Shown: positions 39,391 through 51,000 of the stretch, one piece after another
Layout of the letters: each line of letters opens with the position of its first letter
Numbering within the stretch: the stretch's first letter is position 1
From: Fallopia convolvulus
Lineage: Eukaryota > Streptophyta > Magnoliopsida > Caryophyllales > Polygonaceae
Length of the DNA: 64,000 nt
NCBI GenBank assembly: GCA_964016875.1
Contig: OZ024724.1
Span: 53,322,438-53,386,437, forward strand
Direction: 5' to 3'
Notes under the pieces: generated by a model
Seen by the model: the letters and a program-made list of their open reading frames with translations, nothing else
Database searches by the model: none
Told to the model about the DNA's origin: nothing
Translations under genes and position numbers: made by a program

Positions 39391-41457
39391 CAACCCCATT
39401 CAGGAGCGCGGACCCACCCATCCTCCACCCGAACCTCAGGATAGTCATCCCCCGGCTAGACAGGTGCCTGCACCAGTTGCTCATGAGGTAGACATGTGGC
39501 AGCCTGGAGGGCCACGTTTGCCTGACCTCCTTCGAGACTATCCTTCTCATGTTGCAGCATCGATCTGGAGGTGGACACAAGATGCTGTATCGGGGGTTGA
39601 AGGAGTCGTCATTGAGGATAAGTTGGTAAGCTTAATTAAAATGAATGTAATTCAATATGATTGATTTGAAGTAATACGATTGATTTAGTATTACATATTT
39701 ATTTTAATGTAGTGGTGGAAGGTTGTGAAGGCTTATTCACGTCCTGTGGTATGGCGTGAGATCCAGCCTTATATGGTTGATGGGCCAGGTACGTGGTGGG
39801 CCCTTGCACAGCAGACCAGCCTTGCTCGTCTTGCGAATCCTGATTATCGAGGCAGCGACCATGTCATCATCACAGCATTTATTGAGCGTTGGTATCCAGA
39901 GACCAACAGTTTTCACTTCCCTTGGGGCGAGATGACGATCACGCTCCACGATATTGAGCACATTATGCGCTTGCCGATCGATGGAGTGCAGCTTGCGCCG
40001 CATATACCTGTTGACGATTTCATGGCTCGCGTTATGCATGCGCTGAGGCATACGCTCAGTACAGTGGTGGTGGTATACGTATTACTAAGTTGAAGGCGCT
40101 TGTGATGAGGATGATCGCAGAGAGAGTGGACAGTGGTCATATAGCCTCTGCTTATTTATTGTGGGTCGTTGGTCAGACAGTGTTCTGTGACAAGAGCACA
40201 AACAAGGTGAAGTTGCATTATTTACACGCACTGCTAGACCTCAACCTCACGACTGGATATGCATGGGGGGTTGCAACATTGGCATTTTTATACCGTCAAC
40301 AGGGAATGGCATCTCGAGCCGACATCACGACTGTAGGAGGTTGTATCATCATTCTCAGGGTACGACATGTATATAAGTATATTTATTTAATTATGTGTTG
40401 ATATGTTTAAAATGTATGTATTAATTTTAATTTAATTGTTGCAGGCTTGGATATGGAATTACTTCCGTCGGTTTCGAGGGCGTGCAGTGCTCAATGTTGA
40501 CCTTCTTATGGATGATCGAGCGGGTGTCCGAGATCAGACGGATCCGCGTTCGGCGCCCAAGTGTCCTTTGCGCCTAGTTGAGGTTCGTAGGGTTTTGGAC
40601 CGTGTTCGCGCTGATGAGGTAAAATGATGTAATAGAACGGAATTGTCATGTATGAAATTGTAATAATTGCATCCTAAACTAGTTCGTTTATTGATTATAG
40701 GTTTTATGGTCGCCGTGGGGCTTGGAATTGGATTTTGAGACGACGTACCGGATGTCGAGGTATCGCGGCGTTATTCAGTGCTTCGATATAAGGGAGGTGT
40801 ACTTGCCAGAGAGATGCCTTCGACAGTATAGACGTGTGCAGGTCCGACCCCCCGATCCCATTGTACCGAGTAGAGTGAGGCGTGACATTGGCTCGCGGAG
40901 TTATGTGGTCGAGTTCAACGAGGATGACTTGTATTGGAACGAGCGTTATGACCACCTCATCGACCTGCAACAGTACACATTGGCACGATATCCATGGCAG
41001 GCAGAGGTTGCTTATTTTGACTGGTTCGACGGAGTTACACATATTTATGTAGACCCCCGATCACCTAGTCAGGATCGCCCGCGCGAGCCATTCACCCACC
41101 CCGCAGTTGTGGTTGATATTACTGTGGTACGTTGATTTTTTTTTTTTTTGAAATTCCATTAATGGTTAATCGTTAGCGTTGTATTGTAGCTAATTGTTGT
41201 TCTAACATGTGCATTGACATCAGCAGATGATTGGTTATGTACTACAAGCTCTGCAAGGACTGCCTGCTGATCACAATGCTCGTCCGTACCTCGAGGACAT
41301 GTTTAGCATTTTAGGGAACGACCATCCATCGTTACCTCCTCCTGTAAGCAGACCATTTAGGGATTCTCAATATGAGACAGGACAGGGGAGTGGTAGTGCT
41401 GATATGGGTGATGATGTGGTTGAGGAGAGAGAGACTGATATTGCTGCTGGTGACTGA
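39083..41457 (+). pseudogene. Plant mobile domain (MAIN/PP7-long-form-like) gene, one-base frame break
   Basis: Five exons, 39083-39625, 39713-40359, 40445-40618, 40701-41126 and 41227-41457, with GT-AG introns. After a Pro-rich repeated N-terminus the aminotransferase-like plant mobile domain is clear: ITAFIERWYPETNSFHFPWGE, MTITLHDIEHIMRLPIDG, HYLHALLDL, YAWGVATLAFLYRQ, AWIWNYFRRF and VYLPERCLRQYRRVQ. The family includes MAIN/MAIL1 (genome stability, TE silencing) and many transposon-borne copies, often misnamed serine/threonine phosphatase 7 long form. Frame is lost in exon 2 around 40030-40050; one additional base restores about 673 residues, and total exon phase is consistent only with that. 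Repeats, TE neighbours and the break suggest a TE-associated or decaying copy. Confidence 0.78.
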
Positions 41458-42730
41458 AGTGGTAACGAGGAGAGAGACACCGGTAATGGTGGTGGTGATG
41501 AGAGAGTTCCCGATGGTGCCGATGGTGTAGCATAGGAGTTATGCTAGAGCTAGTTATGTTGATGTATATGATTATGTGTTGTTTTGCTATAGCTAGTTTA
41601 TCGTGTTATGTTATGGTGAATTAGATGTTGAAATCTTCTTAGACACTATTATTGTCTAATCCTGATAACTGGTTTTAGATGTTGGTTGTAAATAGATTTT
41701 GAAATGTATTTCAATTTTAAAGTAATCTTGCATCAATTGTCACTGTTGCCTTATCTGTATATGAAAGCAATAAATTATCATGTCCTACTGTTGTCTACTG
41801 TTGTCATAGAACTTGCAGGCTTTAAAGACAGATGTGAACTTGCAGGCTTTAAAGACATACACTGATCAACAAATGTGAACTTGCAGGCTTTGAAGATAGA
41901 ACTTGTAAACTTACTTGGGCTGTCTGATATGTGATACCCAACCATGTGAATTGAGTTGAGATTTTTCTGTGTTAAGCTGACAACATTACCCTCCTGGCTA
42001 TCTCTAATTAGCATGCTTATCATAACTTTCAATCTCTTACAGACTTTCATGGGCAGAGAAGCATCAAGATGCATCATTCCTCCCAGGTATATTTTAACCA
42101 ACAGATTTTATAAAGTTTCTTAATCCATACAATGTCTTCTCTGGCATCATTCCTCCTCGTATTGTGATTTAGCTCTGCAGTGTTGGAGATAGTTTTCCAA
42201 AAAAGGTTGTTCCTATGATTCATTAACAAATAAAAAAATTCTATGTGGGAAAATTTATGTGTTCTTATATCCATGTGTGAAAATGTAATTGCATTTTGTT
42301 TGAGAAGATTGATTTTTGTGATCTTTTATCCATGTGTGAAAATTTGTCTAATCTTGATAAATGGTTTGAGTTGTTGGTTGTAAGCTGATGTCATTGTTGC
42401 CTTATCTGTTTATGCTCAGTATCTTGCATCAATTGTGTTTGCATACTGTTGATACGATTGCAAATGAGAAGGAATTAGAGCTTGTTGATTGACAGTATGA
42501 GGTAATATAGAAAACATTGTCTAATCCTGGTAAATTAGAGCTTGTTGGTTACATCAGCTTACTGTCCTCTCTTCCTTTTCCTTCCCTGTAAATTCTGTAA
42601 TGTATTAAGTGTTTCACTTTCACTTCGGCTGATAAAGCTATATCATTATGTCACTTGTCTATTTGAGCAAGGCATCATCAGAGAAAATCAGTTGCTGGTG
42701 CATTATTATTAATTGATAAGTTTTTCTTCT

Positions 42731-42822
42731 TTGAGCAATTTAGAAAATCAATTGCTGGCCATTTGAGCAATTTAGAAAATCAGTTGCTGGCCATTTGAGC
42801 AATTTAGAAAATCAGTTGCTGT
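42731..42822. repeat. 32-bp tandem repeat, nearly three copies
   Basis: Units beginning TTGAGCAATTTAGAAAATCA start at 42731, 42763 and 42795, an exact 32-bp period; the third copy is cut short after GTTGCTG. A single A/G difference separates copies one and two. Confidence 0.9.
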
Positions 42823-43028
42823 ATTAAGCGTTTTTATTATCATGCTCTTTGGACAAAACTATAAAGGTTGGTTTTCTTTGCTGCCGGAAGGTGATACCTT
42901 CTCCATGTCAGGTGTAAACAATTCAGGAGAAGATGCTCAGATGAAAAGGCGTAGGTTACTGTACTTGCATTCACAATTCACCGGTATTATGGATCCATGT
43001 GGCCAGATGGAGAGCTTAGCTCCACGTC

Positions 43029-43108
43029 AAGGAGTAGGCAATCATTCTCACACTGATGCTTTTCATAAGGAGTAGGCAATCATTCTCACACTGATGCTTT
43101 TCATAAGG
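43029..43108. repeat. 38-bp tandem duplication
   Basis: GGAGTAGGCAATCATTCTCA starts at 43031 and again at 43069. The two 38-bp copies appear identical through TTTTCATAAGGA, which indicates a recent duplication. Confidence 0.9.
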
Positions 43109-43261
43109 ATGACATTTGAAGCATTCTACTATGCTGTGTATACTCCCTATTTTTTCTTTTAACTTCACATGCCTTCACTTACTCCCTTGCTAACTATAAA
43201 GCATCTAATAACTCCATATGAATTCATCAATTCTGTCATCCTAGGTTTCCTTCCAGGAATT

Positions 43262-43660
43262 GCTTTGAAGATCTTCATAATTCTGCATGTGTTGGTGGTG
43301 GTGCAAGCTGGTGTTGTGGTTTTCATGTTATCATTGAGAAGAAAACATATGTTGGCATGCATTTATGGTTTGCATTAAATCCTGTGGTCACAGAGAGCAG
43401 TTTGCCAGAAGCTGTTAGAGTACTTGTTAAGCTCAAGCTTCTCAGCGCCCCTGTTGTGGATGCTGAAGCTCCAAAAGATGCCACATGGGTTGGGAGATAT
43501 ATTGGAGTTGTGGAGTTTGATGGAATTGTTGTTTGGATCCTGCAACAGTTTAGCAATCATATTTTTGAATTATTTAAGTTTCAAAGGTAGCTTTGAAGAT
43601 CTTCATAATTCTGCATGTGTTGGTGGTGCTGCAAGCTGTTGTTATGGTTTTCCATGTGAT
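43262..43660 (+). pseudogene. Captured SnRK1 gamma-like (KING1) CBS-domain fragment between direct repeats
   Basis: At 43384-43551 an open frame reads VTESSLPEAVRVLVKLKL, LSAPVVDAEAPKDATW and RYIGVVEFDGIVVWIL. This matches the first CBS module of plant SNF1-related kinase gamma subunits of the KING1 type ('LLSAPVVD...APDDASWIDRYIGIVEF.GIVVW'). The other CBS motifs are absent. A roughly 70-bp direct repeat starting GCTTTGAAGATCTTCATAAT flanks it at 43262 and 43590 (328 bp apart). I read this as a fragment of a cellular gene taken up into repeat DNA. The frame start upstream (43357) is not a natural start. Confidence 0.65.
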
Positions 43661-44938
43661 TGCTCCAAGGTTTGACAGTTCATGTATTTTGTGCAGGGAT
43701 CGAGAAATTTGCAAGTGCTGACCAGGAAAAGCAAAACTGAGGTATGTTGAGATAAGAATTCAATGAATTTAAAATCCTATTCATGCAGCTAGAGGATGCT
43801 GAAGCTCCAAACCATGAGAGGATGCTCATACATTCTTCTCTCAAATGTTAGGCCTAAACTAAAGGAGTAATGATGGAAAACATTGAAAAGGTAAAAATCA
43901 AGTCCATTGCTCTTACCAGTACCTTGGTTAAAAATTTACATTTTCGTGAATATGAAGATCTTCCCTTTGGAAGTGAAGATCTTCATGCAGGTACCTCTGC
44001 TAGTCTGAGGGTCCCAGTTTTTACCAAGAAGATTGCAGGATGTTTTAGAAGATAGAATAAAAGGACCAAACTGTCTTCCACTGGTTGGCCTTTGGCCTTA
44101 TCATTTGCATCAGTACCTTGAAATTTCATCTTTTATCACTACAGAACTACTAACTCTTTTAGACTCCAATAACATTCTATATAGAAGTGTAAGCAGCACT
44201 GGTTTAGAGGGGAAAAAAATCATATGCATTGCCAAGTAAACTAGTCATAAACAATCAGCATGTGAAAAGCTATTACTGAGTAAATAGTTCTATAGAAAAG
44301 TGTAAGCATCACCTGTTCTTGAAGAGAAATGGAAGTTTTCAGTAGCACCATTCCACTCCTCAGCAAGATACAATCAGAATCTACAGACTGCTTCTTCTGC
44401 TTGCGCATTTCTTTGTTCACTACTAGCAAATTGGCTACTCCTGAACATGCTGAGAGAAGCTGAGCTTTCAGATTGCTTCAGAATAAATATTTAGCCAAAG
44501 CTGCAGGATGTGCTTCAATTTCAGATTTTTATTAAGTTCAAGTTGCTGTTATGTGCAGGCTTTGTTTTAGTTCATGTTTCTGTTGCAAAATTCAGTTGTA
44601 GATTTGTATTCAGAAGACGTTTTCTCATCCAATTGATCTCAAAACTAACAAGAGGTACATTGTTATAACTTGTCCGAGCGTGACTTTGAAATCTGTAACT
44701 TACTTCTGGTTGTTTAATGCCATTAAACTGAGCATCATGATAGCATAAGATGATGTTGTTGTAGTATGTTTGTCTTCATTACAAGGTCTATAGTAGGTCA
44801 CTCATGTGTTGGATAAATTGGTTAAGTACATGCTGAATGTACATCAATTAATTGTGGGTCGTTGGTTATGCATTATATCAGCAAAGATGGAGTGCATATG
44901 TTTGAATCTGGTTACCACGCTGAAGGTGGTTGCCCTTT

Positions 44939-45075
44939 GACGCTTCATGAAGCGTCTTGCTTCATAAAACGCGACGCTTTAAGAAGCGTCTAAGGCGCCT
45001 CTCCCAACTGGAAAGGGGGGCACGAGGCCATTTAAAAACACGCTTCTTAAAGCGGCACGCTCCCTGAATCGTGTG
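44939..45075. repeat. Left palindromic GAAGCG array of the MULE region
   Basis: It begins with the perfect 18-bp palindrome GACGCTTCATGAAGCGTC (44939-44956), followed by GACGCTTTAAGAAGCGTC (44973-44990) and further CGCTTCTTAAAGCG words. The segment also contains GCGCCTCTCCCAACTGG and GGCACGAGGC, echoed at 47590-47625 as CCCCTCCCCACCCGGC and ACACGAGGG. The shared layout suggests related terminal or subterminal sequences of one transposon family. Confidence 0.7.
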
Positions 45076-45186
45076 ATCCCTGGGAAAAAAGTTGGACCAC
45101 TTTAGTCCCCATCCCATATCGAACTCGAGACCACTTAACTTAACGCGTGTACCTGTACCATGTGTGCCGCATTGGCAATCAATTTC

Positions 45187-46300
45187 AAATGCCACAAATT
45201 ATCTTATAACATAAACCTAAAACCCTAAAAAGCGTAAACCCTAATAACCCTTAACCCTAATAACCTTATGCCCTATAAAAACCATAAACTATGACTCATA
45301 AAATTACATAAATATAACAAGGATATAATTATATTCACTAAACTTCAAAAAATATTAAAAACTCAAAATCCTAATAAAGCTTAAAATAGTAAAAACCTTC
45401 CAAACCCTAAAAAACCATAATCACCATCAAAACTGTAACCCTAAATCCAATCTTGTTAAACTCTATTTATGGGTTTACGGTATGTCATTTTGTAAATTTA
45501 AAATTTTATAACATTTAGGGTTTAGGGCTTAGGGTTTAGGGTTTAGGGCTTAGGGTTTAGGGCTTAGGGTTTAGTGTTTAGGGTTTAGTGTTTAGGGTTT
45601 ATGGGTTTACGGTATGTCATTTTGTAAATTTAAAATTTTATAACATTTAGGGTTTAGGGCTTAGGGTTTAGGGTTTAGGGCTTAGTGTTTTAGGGTTTAC
45701 AAAAACCTCGAAACACTAAACTATAAACCATAAACTATGAATCAAACCCATGAAACCCTAAAACCTCGAAACACTAAACTATAAACCATAAATTTACAAA
45801 AATAAACATAATAATGATGAAACACTAAACCATATTAAGCCTCGAAACCCTAAACCCTAAAACTCTAAACCTTAAATTTCCATAAAACTAAACCTAATAA
45901 TGATGAAACCTTAAACCATATTAACCCTATACCCTAACCATCATCAAAACACCAAACAATAAACTATGAATCATAAACTATGAAAGCCCTATACCTACTA
46001 AGCCTAAAATTCATTAATGTAACCCTAAACCCTAATCAATAAACGTAATAACCCTAAATATTATAACATGGAAATTCACATGATGTTGTCCCTAAACATC
46101 GGGCCCTAAACATAGTACATAAATAGCCTAAACCTATATTACTAATTGTAATCGTGTTTAGGGTCCATAAACTAAAACCCTAAACACTAAAAGCAAGTTG
46201 ATCACTAACACTCACAAACCTAAACGTCAAAGCTTTTAAACCCTAGAAACCCTAAACCCTACATTAGGGCTAACCCTAAATTAGGGTTAGGGTTTAGGGT
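45187..46300. repeat. Telomere-like interstitial repeat block, mixed orientation
   Basis: Variants of the plant telomere repeat dominate: AAACCCTAA-like words at 45225-45445 and 45715-46265, and TTTAGGG/TTAGGGC runs at 45515-45700 and 46265-46300, so orientation flips at least twice. A 132-bp unit starting GGGTTTACGGTATGTCATTT is tandemly repeated (45471 and 45603). A unit starting CCTCGAAACACTAAAC is repeated at about 45706 and 45765. It is bounded on both sides by the GACGCTTCATGAAGCGT palindrome, so it belongs to the transposon-like region rather than to a chromosome end. Confidence 0.8.
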
Positions 46301-46405
46301 GACGCTTCATGAAGCGTAACGCTTCATGAAGCGTCTCCGTTCCAAATGGTATTCTCCAAGCGGGGCTTCTCTAGGCGTAAACACGCTTCATAAAGCGTGA
46401 AATCT
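46301..46405. repeat. Internal palindromic GAAGCG array
   Basis: GACGCTTCATGAAGCGT (46301-46317) is followed directly by ACGCTTCATGAAGCGTC (46319-46335), then AAGCGGGGCTTCTC and CACGCTTCATAAAGCGTG. It closes the telomere-like block and lies about 300 bp upstream of the small 85-codon ORF. Confidence 0.7.
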
Positions 46406-46599
46406 GTGTGCATAAAACAGAAAAGATTTCCATCCAGATTTAGATAAGTAGTAGTTGCAAATGGCATTCGATTGCGATCCTATAATTACGGAAGTAATCT
46501 ACATTTCCCATACATGTAACTGATGTGGATTGGATTTGGCGCAAACATTCCCCGCCAAAATCAATCAATGCTAAAAAAATTCACACCTTCAATTTCATC

Positions 46600-46608
46600 T
46601 ATAAAAGT
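46600..46608 (+). promoter_or_regulatory. TATA box of the small ORF
   Basis: CTATAAAAG lies about 93 bp before the ATG at 46701. The intervening leader (TTCACGACACTCACATATATTTC...) is A/C/T-rich, typical of a plant 5' UTR. This is the only positional evidence that the small ORF is transcribed. Confidence 0.5.
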
Positions 46609-46700
46609 AGGAGAAGTGTGCAGTTTTTTTTCACGACACTCACATATATTTCATAAAACTACAGTGTTCATCATCCCTTTCTCATCATCCATCTTGCACA

Positions 46701-46958
46701 ATGGTTTCAAGGGCTCATGCTAGGGATCTACTAGCCTTTCAACTCTTTATGCGAGAACTGATGCAAAGTAAGGACGTCGGGATTAAGAAGGTTGGCAAAC
46801 ATCTTGGTCGTTTAGGATATTTCAAGACCCTCGAAACGATTTTTGAGGAGGAGATGAACGGAATTGAGATTGAACCCGATAATCGACTTGTGAAGAGAGA
46901 GCCATTGGAGAACCATGTTCAAGGTTCAAACGAAGCAAATGCCATTATAATAGATTAG
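46701..46958 (+). CDS. Small uncharacterised protein, 85 aa, inside the MULE-like region
   Basis: I do not recognise this protein. The ORF starts MVSRAHARDLLAFQLFM, has a basic amphipathic middle (IKKVGKHLGRLGYFK), then an acidic stretch (IFEEEMNGIEIEPD) and ends NAIIID. LVKREP contains a psi-K-x-E SUMO-type consensus. A TATA box lies 93 bp upstream. It is divergent to the MULE transposase and lies between palindromic arrays of the same kind that surround the transposase. It could be an accessory gene of the element, as in other MULEs that carry a second ORF (mudrB, VANC); this is inference, and a chance ORF is possible. Confidence 0.45.
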   Translation: MVSRAHARDLLAFQLFMRELMQSKDVGIKKVGKHLGRLGYFKTLETIFEEEMNGIEIEPDNRLVKREPLENHVQGSNEANAIIID

Positions 46959-46959
46959 T

Positions 46960-47545
46960 TTAGTGTTTATTTATATTACTGCAACATATGCTTGGTTAGG
47001 ATTTAGGTATGTTTACAACTTAAGAAGTCTATGTTAGTGTTTAGGGTGATGTTCAAGTTTCTTTCTTTCTACTTAATTTTTGAACTTAAAAGGTCTATGT
47101 TAGTGTTTACAATGAAATAGTGGGATTGAACTGTTCTTGTTGCATAGTTGTGTGATTTTTGTGATCTTGCCTTTTTCAGATTTTAAGTACATATTTCCCT
47201 TCAATTAATCACTCATATCATAACCCATAACATCCAGAAAATAACATCCAGAAAACATCCAGAAAATGGAGGCTAGCAAAATAACTGAAGTAATCTAACC
47301 CATAACACATTCAATCAGATGTCCACCTTAGAGGATGAACCCTGGAGCTTTTTCAACTTCACCAAAACAAAAAATCTAAGGTTCTTAGATTTTCAGATAC
47401 AAATCCCATCAATTTGAAATTATGCATACAGGGGCCTACTACTACCGGAGATTGAAATGATACACACACCAATACACCATCCGTCCATTTGTTCATCACT
47501 GTTTAACACGATCCGTCCATGCCCTGGAGATTTCCAATACTCGCC
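46960..47545. other. Spacer with short ACATCCAGAAA repeats
   Basis: The 3' flank of the small ORF. ACATCCAGAAAA is repeated three times at about 47230-47267. No gene is seen. Confidence 0.5.
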
Positions 47546-47549
47546 TTTA

Positions 47550-47815
47550 ACGCTTCATGAAGCGGGACGATTTATGAAGCGTGTAGACACCCCTCCCCAC
47601 CCGGCAAGGGAAACACGAGGGTAACAAACCTTTATGAAGCGGGACGATTTAACGCTTCATGAAGCGGGATGATTTATGAAGCGTGTAAGGGTAAGGCATG
47701 TAAAATACACGCCTCAGGAAGCGGGACGCTTCAGGAAGCGCCTCAAAATCTCAGAATCCTAACCCCTTTAATGAGACGCTTCATTAGGGTTAGGGTTTAG
47801 GGGGACGCTTTATAT
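47550..47815. repeat. Palindromic GAAGCG array next to the transposase 3' end
   Basis: AACGCTTCATGAAGCGGGA (about 47549) and GATTTATGAAGCGTGT recur at about 47570, 47632, 47651 and 47671, followed by CAGGAAGCGGGACGCTTCAGGAAGCG at about 47721-47746. A short telomere-like run TTAGGGTTAGGGTTTAGGG is at 47784-47802. The arrangement mirrors 44939-46405, with telomere-like sequence again directly adjacent. It probably forms one subterminal region of the MULE. Confidence 0.7.
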
Positions 47816-48081
47816 CTCAATGAAATTTCACATCCAACAAAAGATTCACCAAAAAGTCTATTCTCTTACTCACAAATTCGCAACATCAGTAGGCAAAATA
47901 GAAAACCGTCTCAATGTTTTTGACAAAGGAGAAAAGTTCTGATTTCAGTGGTCACTTCTTTCAAACTAACCAAACTTGTTACAAAACTAGAACCATTAAG
48001 AGAAATGATATTTCACAAGATGATATGTCAATAAAAAGTCATAATACTACTAATGTTATATTACATAAGTAAAAATTAACC

Positions 48082-51000
48082 CTAACATGCTACTTTTGGG
48101 GTTAGACCATTGCGAATCCGTTTTTGGCACCACGTTTCCATCCTCTGCCTAAACGACTCATCCCAATCCTTGACGCTTGTGTCATGCCTCATTGTCCAAT
48201 CCGTAGGAAGTGGAGGAAGAGGCGCGTAATCACTCAACCAAACCTACATAAATAATTGACAAAAAATTAAGTACAAAAAATTTATATAGAAAGGATAATT
48301 ACCGGGATGAAGTGGTTTCCTTGTCCTACCAAGGCTATGGCATAAATCCTTGTGGGAGGGTGTGGGTTGTCCCCTCTCGCCTTCATCGGCAAGCAGGTGT
48401 GAGATACCTTCTTCGAAATCAGAACAAGAACAACCTGATGTAATGTCGCAAATATCAACCCGACCATGGGCATCTCAAGCCAATATTGTCGCGCGCAAGG
48501 GCTAACATCATATGGTAGATTCTCCAAGAGTTCATCAATAGGGGGTGCGTTCCCCACACGCTCATATATGACTCGGTTTTGCCTCAATTCGGCAGCCAAC
48601 TCCCATCGAACTCTACGATATTCGCTCTCTCCATGTCCCAACAACTCGACCATGGATCGATAACCACAATGTCCGTCTCCCTTTATTTCCTTAGCCCTCT
48701 CAATATATGGAAACATGAAATGGTCAATGTTGTCAACTCCAAAGTTCACACCCAACCACATCACGTCGTCACTCGACCCTTTTGCACAAACACTTGCTGC
48801 ATTATTTTTGAGGCCTTGTTGGTTGAGCCCTTTGGCCTTCCACGCTTTCTCTTAGTGGACGGGAATGCATTAGTGTTCCTCTTACCCTCCTTCTCTTCCA
48901 TCTCCTTATCTTCTTTTTCTTTCTTCTTCTCCTTCTCGTATACATCCATCCTATGCTCAAGCAAAGTTTTACTACTCTTGTTAGACCACTTGGTGGAGCC
49001 CTTTGGACGCCCCCTTTTCATAGCTCCTACCGCCTCAGCCAAAGAAGATTCTTTTGGCCTCACCAAGTCTATGAAAGTCTCGGTAATCGTGTAGATCTGC
49101 GCCTTTGTCAATTTTCCTGCCCTATAATACTCCTCCATCTCTCTCCATCTCACCTCAGCAAGTGATAGACGCACTGTGTCATCTATGGGCATGCGTTGTG
49201 GATCGACGCCTTCCCATACAACCTGATGCCAAAACGGGTGTATCTCACTTGGCATGATTGGCTGCTTGGTGAGGATCGCATGGGCAATCCTATGAGGACA
49301 AGGAAGACCCATTCGCTCTCTCCACCAATAATCAACACATTCCTTCTCCAACTTTCCCTCTTCCTTGTCCTTCATCAACTTGTAGAACATATTCAGCAAG
49401 ATTTTTATGCAATGTGTTGACACTCTATAAAATAGCCGAACAAATATCGCCTTCACTTTCGTAGGGATACATTCCAACTCTGTTGGAAGCTTTGTACGTG
49501 CCAACTCCAAATCGCCCCTCAAACTATCAACTTGGTACTCAATTTGATCATGGATCCTTCCAATCACCGTGTTGAAGCCTCCCCGAGAACTATCAAGTAT
49601 TCTTTTCAACACATGGTGCATGCCCTCGACCCTGTAATGAGCATATAATTATATGATGAAGTTACTCCAATTGTTTAATTCAACATGCTTATATGAGACT
49701 ATATTTACCTGTTTGTTGTTCTCGTATTGAAGTGAATATAGTGGTCGGTCCATGCTTTGACTATGCACTGCTTGTAAGGCCCAAGCCACGACCTCTCGAC
49801 ATAGTTCATCAACCCTCCCCAACGCTCTCTTACTTTTTGGAGTCTCTCCTCGTATTTTTCCTCTGTCGTTGACATAAATATCCCCCAACATCTATTAGCA
49901 AATTTTTCTGCACGTTCCAAGTCCCTAAGCAAACAAATAGCATATGCTTTAATGTTCATCTTCACATGCACCCAGCATAGTAGATGTTTCACATTATCTT
50001 CGAAAACAGCGTCCTTTGCATTCATTATTGCCTTCTCTCGATCTGTTACAATTGCATTTGGCATTGTACCCACTTCCTCAAACAATCTCCTCAAATGCTC
50101 CAACACCCATGTATAACTAACCGTGTCTTCTTTAGAGAGAAATGCAAAACCGATGTTGAAAGATTTGTTGGTGCACGTAAAACCAACCATCTCAAGCAAC
50201 GCCATGTCGTACCTAACACAAAAAGAATTTGTAAACACCTTATACAATAATCAATTTCTCCATATTCAACTTATAAAAAGAGTTTACCTATTGGTTTTAT
50301 ATGTGCTGTCCATAATGACGACATACGGAAACAACACCATCAAATGCAAGGACATCGGGTGGACAAAAAATAGGATATCGATATGATATGATCCATGTAT
50401 CCTTTTAGGGAATACTCGGTACTTGTGTTGTTGCAAAAACTCCAGCGCATATTGGGTCACGGTCAAATTTTTACGATCCTCTTCTAGAAACTTCGCCCTT
50501 AGATTTGCAACTTGTTTTGCCGACGTCACATTACCGGGGTAAAGATTTCTCAACTGCTCCACTATGCGACTTGGGGGGACGTATATATAGCTCAAATTCC
50601 TGACAAGTTCCTTCTGTGCTACTGTCATTCGACCCATAAATGCCTAACCAAGTAGACTAGTTGGCATGTCGTGGTTGTGGACTCCGCAAACAACAGTTAG
50701 GGCCCATTTTCCAGTTGATTTACTCCGCATCCCAAGCAACTCAAAGTTGCAATTACACTTTCTATGTAGTGTGCGCACACTAGGCGGTCTAACAATTGGG
50801 ATAATTTGACCCTTCTTTCCTGATCTATACTTACCATGCCTATTACATGCTAGTATAACCACGTTTGCATTTGAGGTTTTTATTGGTAATACCATCTTAA
50901 ATTTAGTACCAACATTCCTTGCCCAAGCAATCATTTCATCTCGATTGTCCCACACAGTATCGTTATGAAATTCAGCAGAAAAATCTTTCCTATGTACCTA

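Larger units (their letters stand above)
41560..44935. other. Repeat-rich region with gene-fragment debris
   Basis: Short direct repeats are frequent: GTGAACTTGCAGGCTTTAAAGA-type units at 41811-41895, and GTTGCCTTATCTGT at 41747 and 42397. Open frames such as 42842-43075 match nothing I recognise. A captured CBS-domain fragment is at 43384-43555. No intact gene is seen. Confidence 0.45.

Noticed and set aside
45187..46300. True telomere or chromosome end
   Set aside because: Repeats are degenerate, switch strand, include unrelated tandem units and are bounded by transposon motifs.
48579..49094. Plus-strand Ser/Phe-rich ORF
   Set aside because: Antisense of the AT-hook and Glu/Lys-rich part of the transposase.
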